NCBI RefSeq assembly: GCF_900114095.1
Contig: NZ_FORV01000002.1
Span: 682,001-746,000 of the forward strand
Origin: Sphingomonas sp. NFR04
Lineage (GTDB): Bacteria; Pseudomonadota; Alphaproteobacteria; Sphingomonadales; Sphingomonadaceae
Length of the DNA: 64,000 nucleotides
Reading direction: 5' to 3'
The notes under the pieces are model-generated. The model made no database searches. It had not been told where the DNA came from and worked only from the letters and a program-made list of their open reading frames with translations. Positions 1 through 8,816 of this stretch are shown here, piece by piece. The translations under genes and the position numbers were made by a program. The first letter of the stretch is position 1; each line of letters starts with the position of its first letter.

Positions 1-1278
1 CAGCCCGCTGCCGCCCGGCTCGGCCGGATCGACCCGGGCGAACTTCTCGAAGATGCGCGCCTGGTCGTCGAGCGCGATGCCCTTGCCCTGGTCCGCGACG
101 ATCACGCAGCCCATCCCGCCTTCGCTTTCGAGCCGGATCCACACCGCCGCACCGCGCGGGCTGTAGCGCAGCGCATTGCCGATCAGGTTGACCAGCACCT
201 GCAGCGCCCGGCGGAACTCGCCGCGCACCCGCAGCTCCATATCGGGCCCGGGCCGATCGATGCGGACCCCCGCCTCGCCCGCGCGCATCGCCAGCAGCCC
301 CGCCGCGCGCCGGGCGACATCGGCCAGGTCGATCGTCGACCGCGTTGTCGCGAAATCTTCCCGCTCGATCGCCTGGAGGTCGACCAGATCCTCGACCAGC
401 GCGAGCAGGTGTCGCCCGGCGCTGGCGATATCCCCCGCATAACCGGCATAATCGCCGCGGATCGGCCCCTCGCCCTGCGCGCCGATCGCATCGGCATTGG
501 CGATGATCCGCGCGAGCGGCCCCCGCAACGCGCGTTCCAGCCGCTTGCCGAAGGCGCGCGGGAACCCGCTCCCGGTGACCGGCGGCGCAGGCCGCGGCGA
601 GTCGGCGCCCTCCCCGTCCAGCATCCGCGCCGCGCCGATGAACCCGGCGAAGCGGCCGAGCGGGTCGTGTCGCGGCGTCGCGGCGAGCCGTACCATCCGT
701 CCGGTCCCGCGCACCTCGGCGCGCTGGCCGTCGAACCGCGCCTGGGCCGATACTGCGGAGAGGATCGGCAATTGCCCGGCATCGTCCTGCGCCAGCGCGA
801 AAAGACGCGTCAGCGGCTGGCCGAGCATGTCGCGAATGTCGAAGCCGTGGCGCTGGCCCGCCTCGGGCGAGAGGAAGGTCAGCCGCAGTGCGCTGTCGGT
901 TTCCCATAGCCAGTCGCCGGCGGCGCGGAGGAAGTCGCCGTCGCGCGCGGGATCGCCTGCTGGACGCCAAGCCGGGCGCGCGCGCCAGCCGCTGACCTCC
1001 AGCCGCACGCCCCCGCGATCGGGGCCGGCGCGCACCCACAGGTCGATCTCCTCCTCGCCATCCGCCGCGACGACGCTGCGCGAGATGGAGATGCCCAGCC
1101 GATGGGCGAGCTGCGCGATCGCGGCCACGCCCGGCAAGGCCAGCGGTTCGCCGATCCCGCCGCCGGCGCGATCGTTGAGCGCGCGCAGCCGGGGTTCGGC
1201 GTCGATCAGTCGCCCGCTGGCATCCAGCCGCGCCACCGCAAGCGGCACCACGGGATCGAGCGAGGGGATCGCGATCAC
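1..1278 (-). CDS. PAS-type sensor histidine kinase-like protein, C-terminus cut by the window edge
   Basis: The frame is open from a GTG at 1278 to the left edge, about 426 residues. The GTG shares bases with the TGA of the DUF2336 gene upstream (GTGA overlap), so the two are very likely co-translated. The middle (about residues 130-235) looks like a PAS domain. It is followed by a dimerisation helix region (about 240-310) and a HATPase domain with an N-box (VNLIGNALRYSP), a G-box (ADQGKGI) and an F-box (IFEKF). The helix normally carrying SHELRTPL reads ERALRGPL, so the phospho-accepting histidine is Arg249 (codon 532-534). There are no membrane segments, so it should be cytoplasmic. The ATP-binding half looks intact. 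It may be a pseudokinase, a scaffold, or a kinase using another residue. Confidence 0.85.
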   Translation of the reverse strand, partial: MIAIPSLDPVVPLAVARLDASGRLIDAEPRLRALNDRAGGGIGEPLALPGVAAIAQLAHRLGISISRSVVAADGEEEIDLWVRAGPDRGGVRLEVSGWRARPAWRPAGDPARDGDFLRAAGDWLWETDSALRLTFLSPEAGQRHGFDIRDMLGQPLTRLFALAQDDAGQLPILSAVSAQARFDGQRAEVRGTGRMVRLAATPRHDPLGRFAGFIGAARMLDGEGADSPRPAPPVTGSGFPRAFGKRLERALRGPLARIIANADAIGAQGEGPIRGDYAGYAGDIASAGRHLLALVEDLVDLQAIEREDFATTRSTIDLADVARRAAGLLAMRAGEAGVRIDRPGPDMELRVRGEFRRALQVLVNLIGNALRYSPRGAAVWIRLESEGGMGCVIVADQGKGIALDDQARIFEKFARVDPAEPGGSGL

Positions 1279-2339
1279 CGCGCGCGTATCCCGCGCAGCG
1301 CGGCACGGGCCTCGCGATAACCGGCGGGAAGCCGCAGTTCGGCGAGCAGGTCGCGCGCCTTGGCGATCTCGATCGCCGCCAGCATGTCGACCGTATCCGC
1401 CAGTGCGGCAAGGTCGCGGCGGGGATCGGCGTCGCTGAGCAGGAAGCAGAGTTCGGCGATGGCTTCCCTCGGGACGTCGAGCGCGTGCAGCACCAGCAAC
1501 AGCCGCTCGGCACCGGGATCGAGCAGCAGCGCACGGGCATCGGCGAAGGCGATGTCGCCTGCCCGCGCAAGCAGCGCCAGGAACAGCGGCAGATGGCGAT
1601 CGCGCAGCGCCTCCAGCAACACCCGGGCGTGTTCGCGCGGCTCGGGCGCGATCGCGGCGGCGAGGCGCAGCGCCACCGCTTCCACCTCCTCCTCGGCGCA
1701 GCGCTCGGCCAGCGCGCATTCGGCGGCGACGGCAGCGCACAGCGCTTCGTCCAGTGCCACGCCCGCCAGAGTTCCTGCTTGCTCGCGCATGGCGGATGCA
1801 ACCCACCAAAGCAGCCGGCGGTGCAAGGTTAACGGCAGCCGCCAACGTCCCGCTTCAGGACTCCGCGCGCGGCTTTCGGCGAGCAGCAGCGCCCGCGCCG
1901 CCTCCGACAGCTCGGGCGCCGGATGCTCGGCCAGGCGGTTGAGCAGGCTCGGTCGTGCCGAATGGTCGGCGGCGCGATGTGGCAGGCCGGCCGCGAGCTG
2001 GTCGAGCCGTATGCGGGCGAGCAGTTCGTGCACCAGCGCGGGATCTGCCGCCAGTTCGGCGGCGTGGAGCAGCGGTAGCGTCGGGCCGATGCCGGGAAAG
2101 CCCTCCGGCACCACCGCGCGGCGCAGGCTGGCCTCGATCGCGGCGACGATCTGATCGAGCGCGATCCGCATCGCGGCGCGCGTGCGCTCGTCGAGCCGCA
2201 GGCTTTCGGGGATCGCCAGGTCGCGCGCGGTCGCCGCGCCGAGCGCGCGTTCGTGCGCCGCCGCTGCCGCTGCGCGTGCCAGCAGATCCTGGGCGTCGAT
2301 GGCCGGGCCACCACGCGGTTCGGGAGCGCCCTGCGCCAT
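1275..2339 (-). CDS. DUF2336 domain-containing protein
   Basis: A soluble, alanine- and leucine-rich, almost entirely helical protein of 354 residues. The pattern of repeated helices with short acidic and arginine-rich turns matches the DUF2336 proteins common in Caulobacter and sphingomonads, whose biochemical function is not established. No signal peptide or membrane segment is visible. The ATG at 2339 is the only good start; its ribosome site is weak. Its stop overlaps the GTG of the kinase-like gene, so the two probably act together. The gene begins 36 bases after the end of the nucleotidyltransferase-like gene on the same strand and could be read from the same transcript. Confidence 0.75.
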   Translation of the reverse strand: MAQGAPEPRGGPAIDAQDLLARAAAAAAHERALGAATARDLAIPESLRLDERTRAAMRIALDQIVAAIEASLRRAVVPEGFPGIGPTLPLLHAAELAADPALVHELLARIRLDQLAAGLPHRAADHSARPSLLNRLAEHPAPELSEAARALLLAESRARSPEAGRWRLPLTLHRRLLWWVASAMREQAGTLAGVALDEALCAAVAAECALAERCAEEEVEAVALRLAAAIAPEPREHARVLLEALRDRHLPLFLALLARAGDIAFADARALLLDPGAERLLLVLHALDVPREAIAELCFLLSDADPRRDLAALADTVDMLAAIEIAKARDLLAELRLPAGYREARAALRGIRAR

Positions 2340-2375
2340 GTATCAGCTACATAGCGGCACGAGCTTAATCGGAGG

Positions 2376-3581
2376 CTAAGACTTGCCGCGCAGGCTTTCG
2401 ATCGCCGCGGTCAATGTCGCGAAGGCATAGACCGACACCGCCGCCAGCCCCAATGTCGCATGGCCGACCAGCGCGAAGGGGGTGAAGACGAGCATCTGCG
2501 CCGCGGCATTTGCCCACCAGCGTCGGCGCGGCACCGGCACGCGTTCGGCGAGCAATTGCAGCCCCACGCCGCCCGCCGCGAGCAGCAGCGGCGTCGCATT
2601 GCCGATCGCGCGGAACTCGCGCCAGCCGCCCGCCGCGAGCAGCAGCATGAACAGGCCGAGGATCGCGACTTCGATCTGGCGTGCGCGGGGCTCCTCGCCG
2701 CGCAGCGCCGCGTGCGAGGCGGCGGTGGCAAAGGCGAGGGTCGCGAGCAGCGCGACCAGCGCGCCGATCCCTTCCCAGCCCGCCAGCACGGTGAGCAAGG
2801 CGGCGACCGACACGACCCCGCCGAGCGCCAGCGGCGCCCAATCGGGAATGTTGCGCGCCATCATCTGCGGCAGCACGAGCCGCGCGGCGCGGCTGAACAC
2901 CCAGCGATCGGCCCAGAGCGTGCGGCGGTCGCTCAGCGCCACCAGCACCGCGTCGTTGCGCGCGGCCAGCCCCTCGCCGCTCCGTTCCACCGCATGGCCG
3001 GCGCGCGCCCAGCCCGGCGCCAGCGGCACCTGCAGCGCGCCCGATTGTGCCGCGACGCGGAGCAGCGCCGACTGGAAATCGTAGTCCTCCGGCATGTTGG
3101 CGATATGGGCGAGATGCCGCGTCTCGATCCGGGCGATGCCCGCCCAGCAGTGCCGCATGTCGAGCCGCTCGATCGCGGCCGGCGATTCGGAATCGTCGGT
3201 CACCAGCAGCGCGGCGTGCGGCTCGGCGGCCATCCGCTCCATCACCGGATCGATGGTGACCAGTCCGTCGGCCAGCACCAGCACGTCGGCGTCGCGCAGC
3301 ACCTTCTCGGCGGCTTCCTCGGCCGAGCGGACGATGTCCACCTTGAGCCGTCCGCGCCCTGCCCGCTCGATCGCGCCGAGAAACTGCGGGGTCACCTTGC
3401 CCACCGCGACCAGCACCTGCTCGGCACCGATGCCCGCGAGGAGGCGGATTTGATATTCGAGCAGCGTCATCCCGCCGAACGGCAGGCTGGCGACCAGCGT
3501 GCCGGGGCGATCCTGCGCCTCCTCTACCGCGAAGATCAGGCCGCAGAGCGCGCGTTCGGGTGCCACCATCATGCCCTCCAT
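2376..3581 (-). CDS. Nucleotidyltransferase-like protein with a C-terminal membrane domain
   Basis: A protein of 401 residues. Residues about 8-215 have the alternating strand/helix pattern of an NTP-transferase fold: an LIFAVEEA opening, an LLEYQIRLL segment and a VLVLADGLVTIDP core. The usual glycine-rich GGxGTR nucleotide loop is not recognisable. The C-terminal 170 residues hold about five hydrophobic segments. The arrangement recalls bifunctional inositol-phosphate cytidylyltransferase/CDP-alcohol transferases, but I cannot see the CDP-alcohol transferase signature, so no activity is assigned. The ATG at 3581 overlaps the preceding stop (TGATG), which fixes the start and points to translational coupling with the NamZ-type gene. 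Confidence 0.7.
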   Translation of the reverse strand: MEGMMVAPERALCGLIFAVEEAQDRPGTLVASLPFGGMTLLEYQIRLLAGIGAEQVLVAVGKVTPQFLGAIERAGRGRLKVDIVRSAEEAAEKVLRDADVLVLADGLVTIDPVMERMAAEPHAALLVTDDSESPAAIERLDMRHCWAGIARIETRHLAHIANMPEDYDFQSALLRVAAQSGALQVPLAPGWARAGHAVERSGEGLAARNDAVLVALSDRRTLWADRWVFSRAARLVLPQMMARNIPDWAPLALGGVVSVAALLTVLAGWEGIGALVALLATLAFATAASHAALRGEEPRARQIEVAILGLFMLLLAAGGWREFRAIGNATPLLLAAGGVGLQLLAERVPVPRRRWWANAAAQMLVFTPFALVGHATLGLAAVSVYAFATLTAAIESLRGKS

Positions 3582-4777
3582 CAGTAGAGCAGATGCGGCT
3601 GGCGTGCCGCGATCCAGGCCGCTTCGTCGGGCAGCGTCAGCGCGTCGAGATCGGCGGGGGTGGCGCCCGCGTCGTCTACCCATTCGCGCAGGCCCGGTCC
3701 GCCGTTGATCACGTCGATCGCCAGCTTGTCGAACACATATTCGTACGGGAAGTCGCGCCACAAGTCGTAGTCAGGATACAGAGCGCGGATCGCCTTGAAC
3801 GCCAGCGCCTGGACCCGCCAGGGGCGGAATGCCTGGTGGTCATAGGCCGGCCCCTCGGCATGGAGGAACACGCCCGCGCAGAGCTGGCCGACATGCTTGT
3901 GGAAGGTCGGCTGGAACCACATGTCGCGCAGGGTGCAGCCGGCGAGCCATGCGGGCGCGAGGCGCTGCATCTCGGCAATCACCGCGCGGGCATCGATGTC
4001 CGGCGCGCCGAACAGTTCGAGCGGGCGCGTGGTGCCGCGGCCCTCGGAAAGCGTCGTGCCCTCCAGCATCACCGTGCCGGCATAGGCGCGTGCCATGTTG
4101 ACGTTGGCGGCATTGGGGCTCGGATTGATCCAGGGACGCTCCATCGGCCAGCCGAAGCCGGGTGCCGCCTCGGGCTCCCAGCCCTGCATCGCCACGACGC
4201 GATACTCCACGTCGAGCGCATAATGCGCGATGAACCAGTGCCCGAGCTCGCCCAGCGTCATGCCGTGGCGCATCGGCATCGGCCCGGCGCCGACGAAGCT
4301 CTCCCAGCCCGGCAGCAGCGTCAGCCCCTCGACCGGGCGGCCGGCGGGATTGGGACGATCGAGCACCCACACCGCCTTGCCGTGCTTCGCCGCGGCTTCG
4401 AGCACGTAGAGCAAGGTCGTCACGAAGGTGTAGATCCGGCAGCCGACATCCTGCAGGTCGACCAGCATCACGTCGAACGTGTCCATCGAGGCGTCGGTGG
4501 GCCGGCGCACCTCGCCGTACAGGCTGAACACCGGCACGCCGTAGCGCGGATCGGTGAAGTCCGGCGACTCCAACATATTGTCCTGCAGGTCGCCGCGGAC
4601 GCCGTGCTGGGGGCCGAACACCGCCGAGATGTTGACCCCTGCCGCGACCAGCGCGTCGAGGCTGTGGGTGAGGTCGGCGGTGACCGAGGCAGGATGGGCG
4701 AGCAGCGCCACGCGCTTGCCCTGCAGGGCCGCGCGCAGGTCGGGTTCGGCGAGGAGGCGATCGATTCCGAAGAGCAT
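3581..4777 (-). CDS. DUF1343 / NamZ-type exo-beta-N-acetylmuramidase
   Basis: 398 residues matching the DUF1343 family, whose studied member NamZ removes terminal N-acetylmuramic acid from peptidoglycan fragments. Recognisable blocks are GIDRLL near the start, ALLAHPASVT, FGPQHGVRGDLQDN, DVMLVDLQDVGCRIYTF, VLDRPNPAGR, EGRGTTRPLELFGAP and FQPTFHKH, covering the whole family length. I chose the ATG at 4777 because homologous sequence begins at GIDRLL and the codon sits one base after the upstream stop (TGACATG). There is no obvious signal peptide, so a cytosolic role in muropeptide recycling is more likely than secretion. It lies in a tight run with the DOMON-like and nucleotidyltransferase-like genes. 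Confidence 0.85.
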   Translation of the reverse strand: MLFGIDRLLAEPDLRAALQGKRVALLAHPASVTADLTHSLDALVAAGVNISAVFGPQHGVRGDLQDNMLESPDFTDPRYGVPVFSLYGEVRRPTDASMDTFDVMLVDLQDVGCRIYTFVTTLLYVLEAAAKHGKAVWVLDRPNPAGRPVEGLTLLPGWESFVGAGPMPMRHGMTLGELGHWFIAHYALDVEYRVVAMQGWEPEAAPGFGWPMERPWINPSPNAANVNMARAYAGTVMLEGTTLSEGRGTTRPLELFGAPDIDARAVIAEMQRLAPAWLAGCTLRDMWFQPTFHKHVGQLCAGVFLHAEGPAYDHQAFRPWRVQALAFKAIRALYPDYDLWRDFPYEYVFDKLAIDVINGGPGLREWVDDAGATPADLDALTLPDEAAWIAARQPHLLY

Positions 4778-4778
4778 G

Positions 4779-5303
4779 TCAGTCTGCTGGCGGCAGTTGG
4801 GCGACAAAGCAATCGGGATCGTGGAAATCCGGCGCATCGCCGCCATGACGCAACGCCCAATAGGATTTGGTGCCGTCCGTCTCCTCGATCACCGCAGTGA
4901 TGCCGAGGCGGAGCGGGCCGGTGCCGATGCCGGGCAGGTGGACGGAAAGGACGGTGGTGTCGCCCTGCTGCGTCAATCGGATCGGCGGAGGCACCGGCAG
5001 GGCGAGCGGCGCCATGCCTTCGCGGCGCGCGCTGAAGCCATACGCCGCCCATTGCCGCGACGGCGCGAAATTGAACTCACGATAGCCGCCGTCCGCATCT
5101 GCCACGAAGAGTTCGAGGCAGGTCGTCTTCCAGAGCCCGTCCGTTTGCGCTGGCGGCGCAGGGCTAGGCAGCAGCAGCGCGCCCGGCGCACCTGCGATCG
5201 TGTAGCGCAGATCCAGCGCGGTACCGAGGCGCCGCAGGGTGCAGGCCACGGACACGATCGAGCGCGGCGGTGTTGTCGGGTGGGGCAGCAACAGAACGTC
5301 CAT
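4779..5303 (-). CDS. DOMON-like domain protein
   Basis: 174 residues, starting at the ATG at 5303 (MDVLLLPHP). Blocks such as DGLWKTTCLELFVA, YREFNFAPSRQWAAYGF and DFHDPDCF resemble the DOMON-like beta-sandwich proteins found in alpha- and betaproteobacteria, related in fold to carbohydrate- or haem-binding DOMON domains. Neither ligand nor function is established for this group. No signal peptide is seen. One base separates its stop from the ATG of the NamZ-type gene, so the two are probably co-translated. A longer frame runs upstream to 5519, but that part reads through the end of the neighbouring ChaN-like gene and is unlikely to be translated. Confidence 0.7.
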   Translation of the reverse strand: MDVLLLPHPTTPPRSIVSVACTLRRLGTALDLRYTIAGAPGALLLPSPAPPAQTDGLWKTTCLELFVADADGGYREFNFAPSRQWAAYGFSARREGMAPLALPVPPPIRLTQQGDTTVLSVHLPGIGTGPLRLGITAVIEETDGTKSYWALRHGGDAPDFHDPDCFVAQLPPAD

Positions 5304-5334
5304 GGCCCAGCCTAGCGCGGGAACACCGCCGGTG

Positions 5335-6123
5335 TCAGCCGCCTCGCTTGGGAACTGCGGGCACGGAAGCGGTGGTCGGGCGGCCGAGGTTGTACTGCAC
5401 ATCCCACGACTCGGCGGGATCGGACACGGGAACCATCCCTTCCGGAACGCCTCGCGTCGGGCCGGAGCCGTGCTTCCCGCACCCGTCCTGCTGGCAGGTC
5501 CACACCTCGCCGCCGTCACCGACTGCGTTGATCGTCACGGTCTGGTCGCGGGGCAAAAAGGACGCAGCGGGCACGAGGTCGAACCCTTCGCGCTTCTGGC
5601 GCATCGCATGCAGGTTGCCCACCAGCACGAGCACCAGACCGTTCGGCGCCGGCACCGCATGCTGCCACGCCTGCGCCATCCCGGCGTCCCGGCTCTTGCC
5701 GCCGGCGACATCGGCCGCGTCCGAAGCGACCACAGCCTGGATCCGGCCAGCCTGCTTCAGCCGACGCAATTGTTCGAACAGCCGCAGAAATGCGACACTG
5801 CTGCGGCCATCCTGAAAATCGCGATGCCAGAAGGGCATGGCGAGCAGTGCCCTGCGGGCCGCCGCGGAACCGTCCGATTGCAGCCAGGCATCGATCACGG
5901 GCTGGGTGTCCGCATCATATTCCAGTGCGACGGTGACCGGCCGCCCGCTCTCGGCTGCCAGGCAGGCAAGGTTGGCAAGCGCGTCCGGCGTCTCGTTGGT
6001 CCCGTGCACTTCGCCGACGACGACATATCGCGTGGAGGGCGCCCAAAGGCGATCGGCACCGGGCACCGGATGGCAATCGGCCACGCCGAGGAAGAGGAAC
6101 GGCAGCAGGAAAGACGTGATCAT
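5335..6123 (-). CDS. ChaN/haem-uptake-like (Tiki superfamily) secreted protein
   Basis: 262 residues beginning with a hydrophobic export signal (MITSFLLPFLFLGVADC). The cysteine at the end of the signal has Asp before it, so lipidation is doubtful. The mature part has the ChaN/Tiki-like pattern: VVVGEVHGTNETP near the start with Glu-Val-His, VALEYDAD, MPFWHRDF, VVASDA and VLVGNLHAMRQ near the end. Members of this superfamily are haem-binding lipoproteins or metal-dependent proteases, so the activity here is open. The gene is divergent from the MgtC-like gene, with 115 bases between. A longer frame to 6255 is rejected because its extra residues lack any signal-peptide character. Confidence 0.6.
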   Translation of the reverse strand: MITSFLLPFLFLGVADCHPVPGADRLWAPSTRYVVVGEVHGTNETPDALANLACLAAESGRPVTVALEYDADTQPVIDAWLQSDGSAAARRALLAMPFWHRDFQDGRSSVAFLRLFEQLRRLKQAGRIQAVVASDAADVAGGKSRDAGMAQAWQHAVPAPNGLVLVLVGNLHAMRQKREGFDLVPAASFLPRDQTVTINAVGDGGEVWTCQQDGCGKHGSGPTRGVPEGMVPVSDPAESWDVQYNLGRPTTASVPAVPKRGG

Positions 6124-6238
6124 ATAACGTACCCCCCGATATGCCGAAGCTATGCCTTTCATGCCGTGCCCGCAACGCACTTGTCGCAGTGCGCCTGGCG
6201 CCACGGTAGCGCAACGAAACCGTCCTAAGGCGGCAGCC

Positions 6239-6955
6239 ATGAAGTTCCTCCACACCTTCCACCTCGCCGCCTATTGCGACACGCTGCTCAGCTATGTGCT
6301 GGCACTGATCCTCGGCGCCGCGATCGGCGCGGAGCGGCAGTTCCGCCAGCGCACCGCGGGGCTGCGCACCAATGCGCTGGTGGCACTCGGCTCGGCGGCG
6401 TTCGTCGATCTGGCGCAGCGCATCGCCGGCGATCTCGAGGCGGTGCGGGTGATCTCCTATGTCGTCTCCGGCATCGGCTTTCTCGGCGCGGGCGTGATCA
6501 TGAAGGAGGGGATGAACGTCCGCGGGCTCAACACCGCGGCGACCTTGTGGTGCTCGGCGGCGGTCGGCGCCTGCGCGGGCAGCGACATGGCGGCCGAGGC
6601 GGCGACGCTCGCGATCTTCGTGATCGCCGGCAACACGCTGCTGCGGCCCATCGTCAACGCGATCAACCGGGTGCCGCTCGCCGGCGGCCAGGTGGAGGCC
6701 CAGTATTTCGTCACGCTCACCACCGTGCCGGCCGAGGTCGACCGGCTGCGCGACCTGCTTACCGATCACCTGGAGCTGATGCGCTATCCCGTCGCCGAGA
6801 TCGAGACGATCGAACGCCCCGACGACCGCATCGAGCTGCGCGCCCGCCTCGTCTCCACCGCCGCGCTGGATGCCGAGCTCGACAGCATCATCGCGCATCT
6901 CTCCAAGCGCCACGACGTGCAGCACGCCAGCTGGGAGCTGCAGACCCAGGACTGA
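6239..6955 (+). CDS. MgtC/SapB family membrane protein
   Basis: 238 residues. The N-terminal 140 residues contain four or five membrane segments with the MgtC family signatures [39 protein letters not shown] and [11 protein letters not shown]. The C-terminal part (about 150-238) is a soluble ACT-like regulatory domain. In Salmonella, MgtC acts in low-magnesium survival through effects on ATP synthase and phosphate uptake; many proteobacterial homologues are uncharacterised. The ATG at 6239 is preferred because the family alignment starts at the first membrane segment. The gene is divergent from the ChaN-like gene and 49 bases upstream of tyrS. Confidence 0.88.
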   Translation: MKFLHTFHLAAYCDTLLSYVLALILGAAIGAERQFRQRTAGLRTNALVALGSAAFVDLAQRIAGDLEAVRVISYVVSGIGFLGAGVIMKEGMNVRGLNTAATLWCSAAVGACAGSDMAAEAATLAIFVIAGNTLLRPIVNAINRVPLAGGQVEAQYFVTLTTVPAEVDRLRDLLTDHLELMRYPVAEIETIERPDDRIELRARLVSTAALDAELDSIIAHLSKRHDVQHASWELQTQD

Positions 6956-7004
6956 GCGCACGGGGATGACGCGGGGGCCCGCTTTGGCTATGCGCGCTCG
7001 CACC

Positions 7005-8234
7005 ATGACCGAATACAGCTCCGATCTGCTCCGCCTGCTCGCCTCGCGCGGGTATATCCACCAGGTGACCGACGCCGAGGGCCTCGACGCGCTCGCCGCC
7101 AAGCAGATCGTGCCCGGCTATATCGGCTTCGATCCCACCGCGCCCTCGCTCCATGTCGGCAGCCTTGTGCAGATCATGCTGCTCCGCCGCCTCCAGCAGG
7201 CGGGGCACAAGCCGATCGTGCTGATGGGCGGCGGCACCGGCAAGATCGGCGACCCGAGCTTCAAGGACGAAGCCCGCAAGATGCTGACTCTCGACACGAT
7301 CAGCAGCAACATCGCCTCGATCAAGACCGTGTTCGAGAATTTCCTGACCTTCGGCGACGGCCCCAGCGACGCGGTGATGGTCGACAATGCCGACTGGCTC
7401 GACAAGCTCGAATACATCCCCTTCCTGCGCGACATCGGACGGCATTTCTCGATCAACCGGATGCTGAGCTTCGACTCGGTCAAGCTGCGGCTCGATCGCG
7501 AGCAGTCGCTGAGCTTCCTCGAATTCAACTACATGATCCTCCAGGGCTATGACTTCCTGGAGCTGTCGCGCCGCGCGGGCTGCCGGCTGCAGATGGGCGG
7601 ATCGGACCAGTGGGGCAACATCGTCAACGGCATCGAGCTGTCGCGCCGCGTCGACGGCACCGAGGTCTACGGCGTCACCACCCCGCTGATCACCACGGCG
7701 GACGGCGGCAAGATGGGCAAGACCATGTCCGGCGCGGTGTGGCTCAACCCGGACCAGCTGCCGCACTATGATTACTGGCAGTTCTGGCGGAACACCGACG
7801 ATCGCGACGTCGGCCGCTTCCTGCGCTTGTTCACCGACCTGCCGCTCGACGAGATCGCCCGGCTCGAAGCGCTGGAAGGCGCCGAGATCAACGAGGCGAA
7901 GAAGATCCTCGCCAACGAAGCCACCGCCATGTGCCGCGGCCGCGCCGCAGCCGAGGAAGCCGCCGAGACCGCGCGCAAGACCTTCGAGGAAGGCGCCGCG
8001 GGCGGTGCGCTGCCGACACTGGCGGTCAGCGGCGGCAGCATCAGCGTGGTCGATGCGCTGGTCGGCCTGGGCTTCTGCGCGTCGAAGGGCGAGGCACGGC
8101 GTCTGATCAAGGGCGGCGGTGCGCGTGTCGAGGGCGAGAAGATCGACGACGAGGCGGCGACGATCGCGGTTTCGGGCGAGGTGCGCCTCTCGGCCGGCAA
8201 GAAGCATCACGGGCTGCTGACGCCGCAGGGCTGA
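7005..8234 (+). CDS. tyrS: Tyrosyl-tRNA synthetase
   Basis: 409 residues of a class I aminoacyl-tRNA synthetase that charges tRNA-Tyr in the cytoplasm. The HIGH-type motif appears as HVGS near residue 49 ([13 protein letters not shown]), and the KMSKS loop as KMGKT near residue 236. Tyrosine-binding elements such as [11 protein letters not shown] are present. An S4 RNA-binding domain occupies roughly residues 345-405, ending [11 protein letters not shown]. The ATG at 7005 gives the family N-terminus ([19 protein letters not shown]). In-frame codons further upstream lie within the end of the MgtC-like gene and are rejected. Confidence 0.97.
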   Translation: MTEYSSDLLRLLASRGYIHQVTDAEGLDALAAKQIVPGYIGFDPTAPSLHVGSLVQIMLLRRLQQAGHKPIVLMGGGTGKIGDPSFKDEARKMLTLDTISSNIASIKTVFENFLTFGDGPSDAVMVDNADWLDKLEYIPFLRDIGRHFSINRMLSFDSVKLRLDREQSLSFLEFNYMILQGYDFLELSRRAGCRLQMGGSDQWGNIVNGIELSRRVDGTEVYGVTTPLITTADGGKMGKTMSGAVWLNPDQLPHYDYWQFWRNTDDRDVGRFLRLFTDLPLDEIARLEALEGAEINEAKKILANEATAMCRGRAAAEEAAETARKTFEEGAAGGALPTLAVSGGSISVVDALVGLGFCASKGEARRLIKGGGARVEGEKIDDEAATIAVSGEVRLSAGKKHHGLLTPQG

Positions 8235-8271
8235 GCCAGCGGCTCGGAAGAGCTTCCGCCCTCTCCACATG

Positions 8272-8368
8272 CGTCATCCCGGCGAAAGCCGGGATCCAGT
8301 CGCCCCTCGCTATCAGCAGGAACGGCGACGAAGACCGCAATGGATCTCGGCTTCCGCCGGGATGACGG
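8272..8368. repeat. Long inverted repeat, CGTCATCCCGGCGAAAGCCGGGATC type
   Basis: Two arms of about 28 bases face each other: 8272-8299 begins CGTCATCCCGGCGAAAGCCG and 8341-8368 is its near reverse complement (TGGATCTCGGCTTCCGCCGGGATGACGG). A 41-base centre separates them. Each arm also contains its own short hairpin (CCCGGCGAAAGCCGGG). The same core is familiar as an intergenic repeat in many proteobacterial genomes. It lies just after tyrS and may stabilise or terminate the transcript. The right arm touches frames upstream of the PilZ gene but not its chosen start. Confidence 0.7.
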
Positions 8369-8495
8369 AGTGAGCGCGCTCGGCAAGCTGCTGCCATCGC
8401 AGCTGGCGTCAGCCCGGTTAACCACCCTCGTTGGTCACTCGTTCACTGATCCAAGTTACCGTTTCCGCGGTCCTCCAGTGTGTGAAGAGGGGCGT

Positions 8496-8816
8496 GTGAG
8501 CGTAACGGGTGCCAAGCTGGCGAGCGCCGACGATCGTCTGGTGCATCGCGACGAAGTCGAACACCGCACCCGTGCGGTGGGCCCGGACGCGCGTCCCGTC
8601 GCCTTCCTGATCGTCAACGTCTCGCCGCAGGGGCTGATGGCGCGCTGCGAGGCGCCGTTCGAAGCCGGCGATCTGCTCCGCATCCAGCTGCCCGTCGTCG
8701 GCGAAATCGGCGCGGAGGTCCGCTGGGCATTGGGCGGGCGGGTCGGCTGCCAGTTCCTCCAGCCGATCGCCTCCGCCGACTATGTGCCCCTCGTCGCGGC
8801 GCTGCGCACCCGCTGA
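8496..8816 (+). CDS. PilZ domain protein
   Basis: 106 residues, mostly one PilZ domain, the fold that binds cyclic di-GMP in many bacteria. The NxSxxG element is visible as NVSPQG, followed by the expected strands (LLRIQLPVVGEIGAEVRWA, then VGCQFL). The upstream arginine pair is less clear: the stretch HRDEVEHRTRA does not form a clean RxxxR, so nucleotide binding is unproven. I chose the GTG at 8496 because GAAGAGG lies a few bases before it. Upstream in-frame codons run into the intergenic repeat. Its convergent neighbour is recG, starting one base after its stop. Confidence 0.8.
   Translation: MSVTGAKLASADDRLVHRDEVEHRTRAVGPDARPVAFLIVNVSPQGLMARCEAPFEAGDLLRIQLPVVGEIGAEVRWALGGRVGCQFLQPIASADYVPLVAALRTR

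Noticed and set aside
2460..3587. A plus-strand frame opposite the nucleotidyltransferase-like gene
   Set aside because: It is rich in Arg, His, Gln and Gly without recognisable domains, as expected from the opposite strand of an Ala/Leu/Val-rich gene.
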